This document shows positions 27,842 through 34,452 of a stretch of DNA of 39,897 nucleotides, in pieces (within the stretch, counting starts at the first letter, position 1; each line of letters starts with the position of its first letter). The stretch is from Lachnospiraceae bacterium (lineage in GTDB: Bacteria; Bacillota; Clostridia; Lachnospirales; Lachnospiraceae). Made by a program: the position numbers and the translations under genes. The notes beneath the pieces were generated by a model, which saw only the letters and a list, made by a program, of their open reading frames with translations, made no database searches and was not told where the DNA came from. Location of the stretch: positions 1 through 39,897 of the forward strand of contig JAFZLB010000115.1 of assembly GCA_017551665.1 (NCBI GenBank). Direction: 5' to 3'.

Positions 27842-28743
27842 TTCACTACTTTTTGCGCGCGGTCGGTTTTTCCGGCATCAGAAAAAGAGAGGACATCCGG
27901 CGCCTGGTCAATGACGTGGTGCAAAACGCCGACGGCGTCAGCCGCGTGACGGATGAGGAAGAGGACGTGCCCTACGGCGTGTTTTATAAACAATACGCCA
28001 AAGGGACCGGCATTGCCGTCTGCGGATCCTTTGATGAAAACGGCGCGTTTTTGTATGACTATTATGTCCCCTACGTGACAAGCGAGGACATTACCACTTC
28101 CGAGGAGGTTTCCGTGGAGCGCCTTTCCTCGCACGTGGCCTATGAAGGTCTCGTGGATGAAACGAGGGTCGGCGTCTCTTTAATCTTTTATCTTCGCAAC
28201 ATGACGGATTTTATGGAACACGCCGCGCGGGGACGCAGTGCCTTAAAGGGTGCGGAAACTTCGCTTTCCGCGCTTTCCGACGGCGGCACCATCATCATGC
28301 CCGTGATGAAAACGCTGCAGGAACGCAGAATCACGCGCAAAAAAGCCGTCAGCCGCTACCGCATGATCGCCGATGCCAAAAAGGGCAATGAGGAAGCGAT
28401 GGAGTCCCTCACCCTGGAGGACATGGACACCTATACGGCGGTTTCCAAAAAAATCCACGAAAGCGATGTCTTTACCCTGGTGGACACCTACTTCATGCCC
28501 TTCGGAGTGGAGTGTGACCACTACTCGGTCCTCGGCGAAATCCTGCAGTGCCACGCCGAGGAAAATCCCTACAGCAAGGAAACGATTTTTGTGATGAAGC
28601 TGCTCTGCAATGACCTGACCTTTGACCTGGCCGTCAACGCCGCCGACCTCACCGGCGAACCCAAAAAAGGCCGCCGCTTCAAGGGCAACATCTGGATGCA
28701 GGGCGCCATCCGCTACCCCGGCAGCGAAAAGCCGAGGTTTTGA
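27838..28743 (+). CDS. DUF3881-family conserved protein
   Basis: A 301-residue protein of a family I associate with Lachnospiraceae, usually next to serS as here. Recognisable stretches are YFLRAVGFSGIRKREDI near the start, VGVSLIFYLRNMTDF in the middle, EEAMESLTLEDMDTYTAVSKKI, DTYFMPFGVECDHYSVLGEI and the C-terminal RRFKGNIWMQGAIRYPG. There is no signal peptide, membrane segment or known catalytic motif. Its ATG overlaps the serS stop (ATGA), so it is translationally coupled. Function is unknown; coupling to serS hints at a housekeeping role but that is weak inference. Confidence 0.85.
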   Translation: MIHYFLRAVGFSGIRKREDIRRLVNDVVQNADGVSRVTDEEEDVPYGVFYKQYAKGTGIAVCGSFDENGAFLYDYYVPYVTSEDITTSEEVSVERLSSHVAYEGLVDETRVGVSLIFYLRNMTDFMEHAARGRSALKGAETSLSALSDGGTIIMPVMKTLQERRITRKKAVSRYRMIADAKKGNEEAMESLTLEDMDTYTAVSKKIHESDVFTLVDTYFMPFGVECDHYSVLGEILQCHAEENPYSKETIFVMKLLCNDLTFDLAVNAADLTGEPKKGRRFKGNIWMQGAIRYPGSEKPRF

Positions 28744-28864
28744 GATATAGATAAAATATAGCCTTTATCTTATCTAAATCGCACTTTATTTCGAGATTTA
28801 GATAAAATATAGCCCATACCTTATCTAAATCATGTTTTATTTTGAGATTTAGATAAAATATAGC
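28742..28864. repeat. 51-bp tandem hairpin repeat upstream of the DUF234 ATPase
   Basis: Three copies of a 21-base block starting GAGATTTAGATAAAATAT (first copy with one change) begin at 28742, 28793 and 28844, exactly 51 bases apart. Copies 1 and 2 are each followed by TTATCTAAATC (28770-28780 and 28821-28831). With GATTTAGATAA (28795-28805; GATATAGATAA in copy 1) these form 11-bp inverted repeats with 15-base loops. Copy 3 keeps only the left arm and lies 73 bases before the ATPase start. The block is strongly AT-rich compared with its flanks and begins inside the stop codon of the DUF3881 gene. Confidence 0.9.
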
Positions 28865-28937
28865 TTGCGAATGTATCTGCTTCGTGATACGATAATCAGG
28901 AAGAGATTTTCTTTTTTAGCGGTAAACGGAGTGAAAG

Positions 28938-30377
28938 ATGCAGGCAGAACAGCTTATTGGAAGAACAGAAGAATGCCATCGTCTGGACCGCTGCATGGCA
29001 CAGGAAGAAGCGCAGCTGGTCATCCTCTACGGCAGAAGGCGTGTCGGGAAAACATACCTGATCAACAGCTATTTCGAAGGACGCTTTGATTTCAAATTAA
29101 CCGGCATCTACGGCGAAACGCGCGATGTTCAGCTAAGAAACTTTGCGGATGAAATGCGGCGTCAGACGAACGCTCCTTTTTCGCAGCCCGCAGACTGGAT
29201 GGACGCGTTCGGAGCGCTCAGGGATTATCTGGAAACGCTCCCCGAAACAGAAAAACAGATCGTCTTTTTCGATGAACTGCCATGGATGGACACGCCGCGC
29301 GGAAAGTTCCTGTCCTCTTTCGAATGGTTCTGGAACAGCTTCGGAGCCCGGAGGAAGAATCTGGTTTTCATCATCTGCGGCTCCGCAACGGCCTGGATGA
29401 CAGAGAAAATCGCCGAAAACAAGGGCGGGCTCTTTCACCGCCAGACATGCAGAATCTTTCTGGAACCCTTTACGCTCGGGGAAACGGAGGCCTATCTGCT
29501 TTCGCGCGGGATTCGCTGGTCCCGTTTTGACATCGCGGAATGCTATATGGTGATGGGCGGCATCCCGTATTACTTAAGCCTCCTGGACGAGACCTGTTCT
29601 TACCGTGAGAACATCGATCATCTTTTTTTCCGCAAGCGCGCGGAGTTATGGGATGAGTTCGAGCATCTGTATCATACCCTTTTTACGAACAGTGAGCAAT
29701 ACATCCGCATCGCGGAAGCGCTGAATGAGAAAAAAAGCGGATACACCCGCAGCGAAATCGCCCGCAAAACACAGCTTCCGGAAAACGGCGTGTTGTCCAA
29801 AATGCTGCAGAACCTGACCGATTCCGGCTTTGTCCGGGCATACGCCTTTTACAACAAGAAGAAAAAGGAAACCCTGTACCAGCTTGCGGACTATTATTCC
29901 CTGTTCTATTTCCGCTTTTTGAAGCAGCGCCCCGGCAAGGATGAACACTTCTGGAGAAACGCGCTGGACAGCCCTTCGCGCAGAGCGTGGGCGGGACTGA
30001 CGTTCGAGCAGCTGTGCAAAGATCATATCCGACAGATCAAGCAGAAACTCGGCATCGCCGGTGTGCTCTCGGAGGAGTCTTCCTGGTTTGTCCGGGCGAA
30101 GGATACGGAAGATGCGGAACGCGGCGCACAGATTGACCTGATCATCTCCCGCAGGGATCACGTCACCAATCTGTGTGAAATCAAGTTTTCCGTAAACGAA
30201 TACGAAATCGACAGGGAGGAGGAACAAAACCTGCGCAACAAGATCGCCGCCTTCCAAAAATCAACCGGCAGCAGGGACACACTGTCCCTGACCATGATCA
30301 CGACATACGGCATCAAAAAGAACATGTACAGCAGCTTCGTCAACGCAGAGGTTGTGCTGGATGATCTATTTGGGTGA
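28938..30377 (+). CDS. AAA-type ATPase with DUF234/PD-(D/E)xK-like C-terminal domain
   Basis: A 479-residue protein of the prokaryotic ATPase group COG1672 type. Residues 1-20 carry LIGRTEECHRLDR. Walker A is GRRRVGKT (32-39), Walker B is IVFFDE (108-113) and a sensor-like IICGSATAWM is at 145-154. LEPFTLGETEAYL and MGGIPYYLSLLDE are typical of the group. A winged-helix-like region (about 255-315) precedes the C-terminal DUF234 domain, whose IDLIIS...LCEIKF supplies Asp400, Glu414 and Lys416 of a nuclease-like PD-(D/E)xK core. Biological role is unknown; such genes are often multicopy and accessory, and a defence or mobile-element role is possible. It is a single gene behind the 51-bp hairpin repeats. 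Confidence 0.85.
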   Translation: MQAEQLIGRTEECHRLDRCMAQEEAQLVILYGRRRVGKTYLINSYFEGRFDFKLTGIYGETRDVQLRNFADEMRRQTNAPFSQPADWMDAFGALRDYLETLPETEKQIVFFDELPWMDTPRGKFLSSFEWFWNSFGARRKNLVFIICGSATAWMTEKIAENKGGLFHRQTCRIFLEPFTLGETEAYLLSRGIRWSRFDIAECYMVMGGIPYYLSLLDETCSYRENIDHLFFRKRAELWDEFEHLYHTLFTNSEQYIRIAEALNEKKSGYTRSEIARKTQLPENGVLSKMLQNLTDSGFVRAYAFYNKKKKETLYQLADYYSLFYFRFLKQRPGKDEHFWRNALDSPSRRAWAGLTFEQLCKDHIRQIKQKLGIAGVLSEESSWFVRAKDTEDAERGAQIDLIISRRDHVTNLCEIKFSVNEYEIDREEEQNLRNKIAAFQKSTGSRDTLSLTMITTYGIKKNMYSSFVNAEVVLDDLFG

Positions 30378-30434
30378 GGATGGCATAAGGACAAGGTGTC
30401 GCTGAAGCGTCGTTATGAAAGGGAATAAATTATC

Positions 30435-30809
30435 GTGGGCAATGACGTATCAGATGAAGAAAAACGAACTCAAGCCATGAACGTGAACCGGATAAAACTC
30501 GAAACCTACATACCCGAAACACATTTGCAAGCGTTACGGGATGCGCTTCGCGAAGCAGGCGCCGGGAAGATCGGCAACTACGACAGTTGTATGTCTTACT
30601 GTCGCGTAACCGGAACGTGGCGGTCGCTGGAAGGGGCGAATCCGCATATCGGGGAGGTCGGTACGATCAGCGAGGAAGAGGAAATCAAAGCAGAGGTTGT
30701 GATGGATGCCGAATGTGCGGCAAAGACCGTGGACGCCGTTCGGCGCGTGCACCCGTATGAGGAGCCGGTGATTCATCTGATCCCGCTCCTGGATTTGGAG
30801 GCGTTATGA
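30435..30809 (+). CDS. YqfO/NIF3 C-terminal (CutA-like) domain protein
   Basis: A 124-residue protein made only of the small ferredoxin-like domain otherwise inserted in YqfO/NIF3 proteins: KLETYIPETHLQALRDALREAGAGKIGNYDSCMSY, GVTGTW-like CRVTGTWRSLEGANPHIGEVG, and VRRVHPYEEPVIHLIPL. The HPYEEP motif is diagnostic for this CutA-like group. GTG 30435 has AAGGGAA upstream. ATG 30477 has no binding site but fits the domain start better and would give 110 residues. It overlaps msrA by four bases (ATGA), so the two are probably made together. Function is not established; metal or nucleotide binding is a guess. Confidence 0.8.
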   Translation: MGNDVSDEEKRTQAMNVNRIKLETYIPETHLQALRDALREAGAGKIGNYDSCMSYCRVTGTWRSLEGANPHIGEVGTISEEEEIKAEVVMDAECAAKTVDAVRRVHPYEEPVIHLIPLLDLEAL

Positions 30810-31291
30810 AAGAAATCTATCTCGCCGGGGGCTGTTTCTGGGGAACGCAGAAGTTCTTCGATCAGTTCGACGGCATTGTGGAAACGGAAGTCGGATACGC
30901 GAACGGCAAGTTTTTGCATCCGACATACGAGCAGGTTTGCCATGAGGATACCGGACACGCCGAGACGGTGCGCATCCGCTTCGACGAGCAGGTGATTTCT
31001 GTCGCGGAGATTCTGCGGAAGTATTTTCTGACGATCGACCCGCTGTCGGTGAACCGGCAGGGCGGTGATGTCGGCACGCAGTACCGGACGGGGATTTATT
31101 ATGAAGACGATACCCTGTTGCCGGAGATCGAGGAAGCTGTCGCGGCGGAGGAAAAGAAGGTGGGGCAGCCGCTCGCGGTGGAGTTGCAGCGGCTTCAGAA
31201 TTTCTCGCCGGCGGAGGCGTATCACCAGAAGTATCTGGACAAGAACCCGGGCGGCTATTGCCATATCCCGGCGAGGCTGATAAGGGCGTGA
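30806..31291 (+). CDS. msrA: Peptide methionine-S-sulfoxide reductase MsrA
   Basis: A 161-residue reductase that repairs S-methionine sulfoxide in proteins. The active-site motif GGCFWGTQ carries the catalytic Cys10. VGYANGKFLHPTYEQVCHEDTGHAETVRI, the substrate site GTQYRTGIYY and the C-terminal NPGGYCHIPARLI with a likely resolving Cys follow in the normal order. Length is typical of MsrA without a fused MsrB. The start overlaps the stop of the CutA-like gene by four bases. Confidence 0.95.
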   Translation: MKEIYLAGGCFWGTQKFFDQFDGIVETEVGYANGKFLHPTYEQVCHEDTGHAETVRIRFDEQVISVAEILRKYFLTIDPLSVNRQGGDVGTQYRTGIYYEDDTLLPEIEEAVAAEEKKVGQPLAVELQRLQNFSPAEAYHQKYLDKNPGGYCHIPARLIRA

Positions 31292-31381
31292 CGAGGTCTA
31301 CTTTACTTGACTGGTACAAAAGAAACACCCAAAACACACCAAACACGATACCAAAAACGCGCCAAAAGGGATAGCAAAATA

Positions 31382-31410
31382 TTGCTAAACACGATAGCGC
31401 GCGATATAAT
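31382..31410 (+). promoter_or_regulatory. Possible sigma-A promoter before the decayed ATPase gene
   Basis: TTGCTA (31382-31387) and TATAAT (31405-31410) have a 17-base spacer. The -35 is the right arm of an inverted repeat, TAGCAA (31372-31377) and TTGCTA. AAACACGATA occurs twice nearby (31341-31350 and 31387-31396). The -10 ends about five bases before the first recognisable codon of the broken gene. Confidence 0.5.
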
Positions 31411-31415
31411 ACGCT

Positions 31416-32596
31416 AAATGGTGTGGAAAAACAACAACAGCAATGCAAGTGGCAAAAAGCGTTTTGTTTATGCAGGAAGACGCGACCCAAAACATTGGAC
31501 TCGCAGATATTGCACCAAAAAGGTTGCTGCAAGGCGATACCCCCAGGCTGATAGATGAGTGGCAACTGGCACCGAAGTTATGGGATGCAGTTCGAGCTGA
31601 AGTCGATCTAAGAGATGCCTTTGGGCAGTTTATACTGACAGGATCATCCGTACCCCCGGACGATAAAACGATTCATCATACAGGTACCGGAAGAATCACC
31701 AGACTGAGGATGAGACCCATGACGCTTTTCGAATCGGGAGACTCCACAGGAGAGGTTTCTCTCGGTGAATTATTCTCCGGGAAAGAAACGAAGGAACAAA
31801 TCATGCCGATTTGGATTCTGTCGCTTTTTTGATTTGCAGGGGCGGGTGGCCAAAGGCGATTGGACAGGAAAAGGAGATCGCGCTCCAACAGGCATTCGAT
31901 TATTATGACGCCGTTGTGGAATCCGATATATCAAGAGTAGATGATGTTGAGAGAGATACGGAACGCACCAAGAGACTTCTTCGTTCCTATGCACGCGTTG
32001 TGGGCTCGCAGGCCAAGATTCCGACAATGATAGAAGATATGAAAGCAAATGACGTTGAAAGCTTGTCGGAAGTTACATTGCGTTCATACATCAATGCACT
32101 AAAAAAGATTTTTGTTATAGAGGATTCCCCTGCGTGGAATCCCAACCTGCGTTCAAAGACTGCAATCAGGACATCAGACACAAGATACTTTACGGATCCG
32201 TCTATTGGTACTGCAGCACTGGGGATTGGGCCCAACGATCTCGTGAATGACTTAGAAAGCTTTGGATTATTTTTTGAAAATCTCTGCATTCGGGATCTAA
32301 GAGTATATGCTGAAAAAATAGACGGAAACGTCTATCATTACAGAGACAAGAGTGGCCTGGAGTGTGATGCTGTCATTCACACCAGAAATGGTTCGTATGG
32401 CCTTGTTGAAATGAAACTGGGCGGAGACAGATTAATTGAAGAAGGTGTAAATACGTTGATGGCGCTTGAAAAACAAATAGATACCCAGAAAATGAAAGCC
32501 CCTGCTTTTCGCATGATTCTAACTGCGACAGGTTCATACGCATACCGAAGAAAAGACGGGATACTGATTGTTCCAATCTGCTGCCTGAAGGACTAA
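31416..32596 (+). pseudogene. DUF4143-type AAA ATPase, 5'-truncated and frameshifted
   Basis: Recognisable coding begins at AAA 31416 with KWCGKTTTAMQVAKSVLFMQ, the Walker A segment of the DUF4143 ATPase family. The 40 or so residues that normally precede it are missing, and a TAA lies three codons upstream (31407-31409). The first in-frame ATG, 31443, is already past the P-loop. RLIDEW (Walker B), FGQFILTGSS and GRITRLRMRPM follow. At about 31803-31805 the frame shifts by one base: the frame with CRGGWPKAIGQ and DISRVDDVERD continues to 32596, with a C-terminal CDAVIH...LVEMKLG nuclease-like motif and IVPICCLKD. Adding one base near 31804 joins the two parts. Two independent lesions mean a dead gene. 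Confidence 0.85.
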
Positions 32597-32624
32597 AGAG
32601 GAATAGAAGAATCAGGGGGCAAAC

Positions 32625-33308
32625 ATGAGCAGCGGCTACGATTTTCGCATCAAAACAAAGGACGATCTGAAGGCGGCCATCCGAAAGTTCGGATTTGTGC
32701 CCCTGTTTTCCAATGCCATTCCCGGCTTTTCGATTGAGGAGCATGTGGCGGCGTCGGCGTGGTTTCACTCCGGCGAAGACGGCGTCTGGGAATGGAAGGG
32801 GCCGGTGATCCGCGAAACGGGCTGCGCCTACGGGAAGTTCTTCGATCACAAAGCGGTCTTTATCAGCAGGAAGTGGTTTCCGGATTTTGCCAACTACCGG
32901 CGGGACGGCTATGACTTCGACGCGAGATTCGAGGACGGGCTCACGTCTTATCACGACAAAGAACTGTATGAACTGCTGGAGGCCAACGCGCCGTCGCTTT
33001 CGAAGAAGCTGAAGCGGCTCGGCGATTACCGCAAGGGCGGGAAGAAGGGCTTTGATTCTATCGTCACCAGGTTGCAGGCGCAGTGCTATGTTGTGATCAG
33101 CGATTTTGTTTATGAGAAAGACCGCTACGGCAATCCCTACGGCTGGGGCGTGGCGGAGTACACCACACCGGAAAAGCGCTTCGGTAAAGCGTTTACGGAG
33201 GCCGTCTACCGGCGAAGCCCGCAGGCGTCTTACGCAAAGATCCTGAAGCATCTGAAGTCATTGTTCCCCGATTGCGAAGAAGACGTGATACGGAAACTGT
33301 TGAAATAA
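32625..33308 (+). CDS. Conserved uncharacterised protein, possibly AlkZ-related
   Basis: A 227-residue soluble protein starting SSGYDFRIKTKDDLKAAIRKFGFVPLFSNAIPGFSIEEHV. Other marked stretches are WEWKGPVI, CAYGKFFDHKAVFIS, FANYRRDGYDFDARFEDG, the basic KRLGDYRKGGKKGFDSIVTRLQ, QCYVVISDFVYEKDRYGNPYGWGVAEYTTPE and a C-terminal ILKHLKSLFP. This is a widespread Firmicutes family seen next to varied neighbours. I recall it labelled as AlkZ-related (winged-helix, base-excision-like) but see no motif that proves it. ATG 32625 follows GGGGGC at a plausible distance. It stands between the decayed ATPase and the tRNA locus. Confidence 0.7.
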   Translation: MSSGYDFRIKTKDDLKAAIRKFGFVPLFSNAIPGFSIEEHVAASAWFHSGEDGVWEWKGPVIRETGCAYGKFFDHKAVFISRKWFPDFANYRRDGYDFDARFEDGLTSYHDKELYELLEANAPSLSKKLKRLGDYRKGGKKGFDSIVTRLQAQCYVVISDFVYEKDRYGNPYGWGVAEYTTPEKRFGKAFTEAVYRRSPQASYAKILKHLKSLFPDCEEDVIRKLLK

Positions 33309-33366
33309 GCAACGTTCCGGCGTTTTGGGCGACGGGCGAAAAGTGCCGGCTGGTTTTGGAAAGTTT

Positions 33367-33397
33367 TTGACCATTTGGGAGGTAAATGTGTTAGAAT
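33367..33397 (+). promoter_or_regulatory. Possible promoter of the tRNA-Arg locus
   Basis: TTGACC (33367-33372) and TAGAAT (33392-33397) are 19 bases apart, slightly long, about 20 bases before the truncated tRNA. A direct repeat GTCTGCG lies at 33401-33407 and 33418-33424, the second being the tRNA acceptor strand. Confidence 0.4.
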
Positions 33398-33417
33398 AGA
33401 GTCTGCGACGAAAACAT

Positions 33418-33456
33418 GTCTGCGTAGCTCAGCTGGATAGAGCACTCGCCTCCTAA
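33418..33456 (+). pseudogene. tRNA-Arg(CCT) 5' half, truncated in the anticodon stem
   Basis: The sequence reads as a normal tRNA 5' half: acceptor GTCTGCG, TA, D arm GCTC-AGCTGGATA-GAGC, A, anticodon stem CTCGC and loop CTCCTAA with anticodon CCT. After GC (33456) the stem partner GCGAG, the T arm and the acceptor partner CGCAGAC are absent. Instead there is CCCC and a small hairpin, CCTGTT-AA-AACAGG. Twelve bases spanning the anticodon loop (CGCCTCCTAAGC) are identical in the intact tRNA-Arg that follows, which suggests recombination at that point. Confidence 0.75.
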
Positions 33457-33520
33457 GCCCCTGTTAAAACAGGAACCTTTTGCACCGAGGCGATAGATTT
33501 ACAAGTTCATATTGACACAT

Positions 33521-33594
33521 GTCCCTGTACCTCAGCTGGATAGAGGGTCCGCCTCCTAAGCGGAACGCCACGCGTTCGAATCGCGTCAGGGACG
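33521..33594 (+). tRNA. tRNA-Arg (anticodon CCT)
   Basis: A complete 74-base cloverleaf: acceptor GTCCCTG/CAGGGAC with discriminator G, D arm CCTC-AGCTGGATA-GAGG, anticodon arm TCCGC-CTCCTAA-GCGGA with anticodon CCT (reads AGG), five-base variable loop, and T arm ACGCG-TTCGAAT-CGCGT. CCA is not encoded. It decodes the rare arginine codon AGG. ICE genes begin a few hundred bases after its 3' end, so it is a candidate attachment site. Confidence 0.95.
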
Positions 33595-33607
33595 CTACTT
33601 TCAGAGA

Positions 33608-33640
33608 AACCGAAGTTCATTTCCGAGCTTCGGTTTTTTC
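33608..33640 (+). terminator. Terminator after tRNA-Arg
   Basis: Stem AACCGAAG (33608-33615) and CTTCGGTT (33628-33635) with a 12-base loop, followed by TTTT. It starts 14 bases after the tRNA 3' end. Confidence 0.88.
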
Positions 33641-33679
33641 TTTTCCCCGAGATAAAAATGACACGAAAAAGGCGAGAGG

Positions 33680-33775
33680 TTTGCAAAGAATCTTTGCAAA
33701 AATAACACGTGGATGCAAAGATTTTTGGCCTTTTTGCAAAGATCAGCAAAAAACGAGCTCAAAAAGTTGCAAAGA
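33680..33775. repeat. Phased TGCAAAGA repeats at the ICE left end
   Basis: TGCAAAGA occurs at 33682, 33714, 33735 and 33768 on plus, with one inverted copy TCTTTGCA at 33691-33698. The first two opposed copies form 10-bp arms, TTTGCAAAGA (33680-33689) and TCTTTGCAAA (33691-33700), with a one-base centre. Steps of 32, 21 and 33 bases are close to 3, 2 and 3 helical turns, so the direct copies face the same side of the DNA. This looks like a multi-site protein binding array. No gene is visible from 33641 to about 33920 apart from this array and the terminator at 33860. Confidence 0.75.
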
Positions 33776-33859
33776 GGCAGGCGATAGGTCGGGGGGTCGT
33801 GTTTTGTTTCCCAACCTGTACCTGTTCGTCCCTCTACGTGTTATTTCGTCCCACATAAT

Positions 33860-33889
33860 GCATCGGCAAAACTCGCCGGTGCCTTTTTT
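33860..33889 (+). terminator. Terminator/attenuator before the first ICE gene
   Basis: Stem GCATCGGC (33860-33867) and GCCGGTGC (33875-33882), 8 pairs with one G-T, loop AAAACTC, followed by CTTTTTT. It stands 32 bases before the start at 33921, so it either ends an upstream transcript or attenuates the ICE operon. Confidence 0.75.
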
Positions 33890-33920
33890 ATTGCCCAAAA
33901 ACGAAAGGAGGCCATATGAA

Positions 33921-34232
33921 ATGAGCGGATACGAGTACGCAGCGGACAAGCCGGAGGATTGCAGATACTGTTTCTTCTACGATCACTGCCGGTCGAAGTG
34001 CAGCCTGGGAAAACTGAACTGTTATTACCTGATCGCGGTGGATGAGAACGAAGAGTTTCCCTGTGACACCTGTCCTTATCACAGGGCGGAAGCACCGTGC
34101 ATCGGGTTTTGCATGAAGAGAATTGTGAGCGAGTGGCGCGAGGAAAGGAGGAAGAACGTCTATGCGGTCGCTGCAAAGAAAGAACCTGAAGAAGTGGCAG
34201 GGCGTGTCATTTACGGGTGTGCGGCTTCGTAA
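33921..34232 (+). CDS. Small Cys-rich ICE protein (putative metal-binding)
   Basis: A 103-residue protein from ATG 33921; AAAGGAGG at 33904-33911 lies nine bases before it and fixes the start. A longer open frame upstream crosses the tRNA and is not real. The sequence is rich in Cys: CRYCFFYDHCRSKCSLGKLNCYYL, then CDTCPYHRAEAPCIGFCMKRI. The paired CxxC-like motifs suggest a Zn- or Fe-S-binding fold. It is the first gene of the ICE operon and overlaps the next gene. I do not recognise a named family, though similar small Cys-rich proteins occur beside ParA in Clostridia elements. Confidence 0.75.
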   Translation: MSGYEYAADKPEDCRYCFFYDHCRSKCSLGKLNCYYLIAVDENEEFPCDTCPYHRAEAPCIGFCMKRIVSEWREERRKNVYAVAAKKEPEEVAGRVIYGCAAS

Positions 34233-34452
34233 GCCATCGAGCTGCAATACCTGCCCCTATGCCATGGCGGACTACAAGTACCGGGAGTGTTTTTTTGTCC
34301 GGTGTCCCTATGACAAATCAAAGATCACGCTCCGTGAGGAGCCACTGGAACTGCCGGATGCAATACAACTCAGAAAGGAGAAGATGAAACCTTGGGAAAG
34401 ACAACAGTTACTGCCATTGTTAACCAAAAAGGGGGAACGGCCAAAACAGTGA
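34162..34452 (+). CDS. Second small Cys-rich ICE protein
   Basis: A 96-residue frame starting at ATG 34162, preceded by AAAGGAGGAAG, inside the end of the previous gene (71-base overlap). It contains SCNTCPYAMADYKYRECFFVRCPYDKSK, a CxxC plus two further Cys like its neighbour, then a charged tail. The end (from about MKPWERQQLL) overlaps the parA start by 61 bases in another frame, so this tail may be a read-on product without its own constraint. The good ribosome binding site and shared Cys pattern support a real gene. Function unknown. Confidence 0.6.
   Translation: MRSLQRKNLKKWQGVSFTGVRLRKPSSCNTCPYAMADYKYRECFFVRCPYDKSKITLREEPLELPDAIQLRKEKMKPWERQQLLPLLTKKGERPKQ

Noticed and set aside
28742..28864. 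CRISPR array
   Set aside because: Only two full repeat intervals, the 'spacers' are similar to each other and carry the second arm of the hairpin, and no cas gene is near.
33519..33920. Open frame running through tRNA-Arg into the first ICE gene
   Set aside because: It crosses an intact tRNA and two terminators; the ribosome binding site at 33904 places the true start at 33921.
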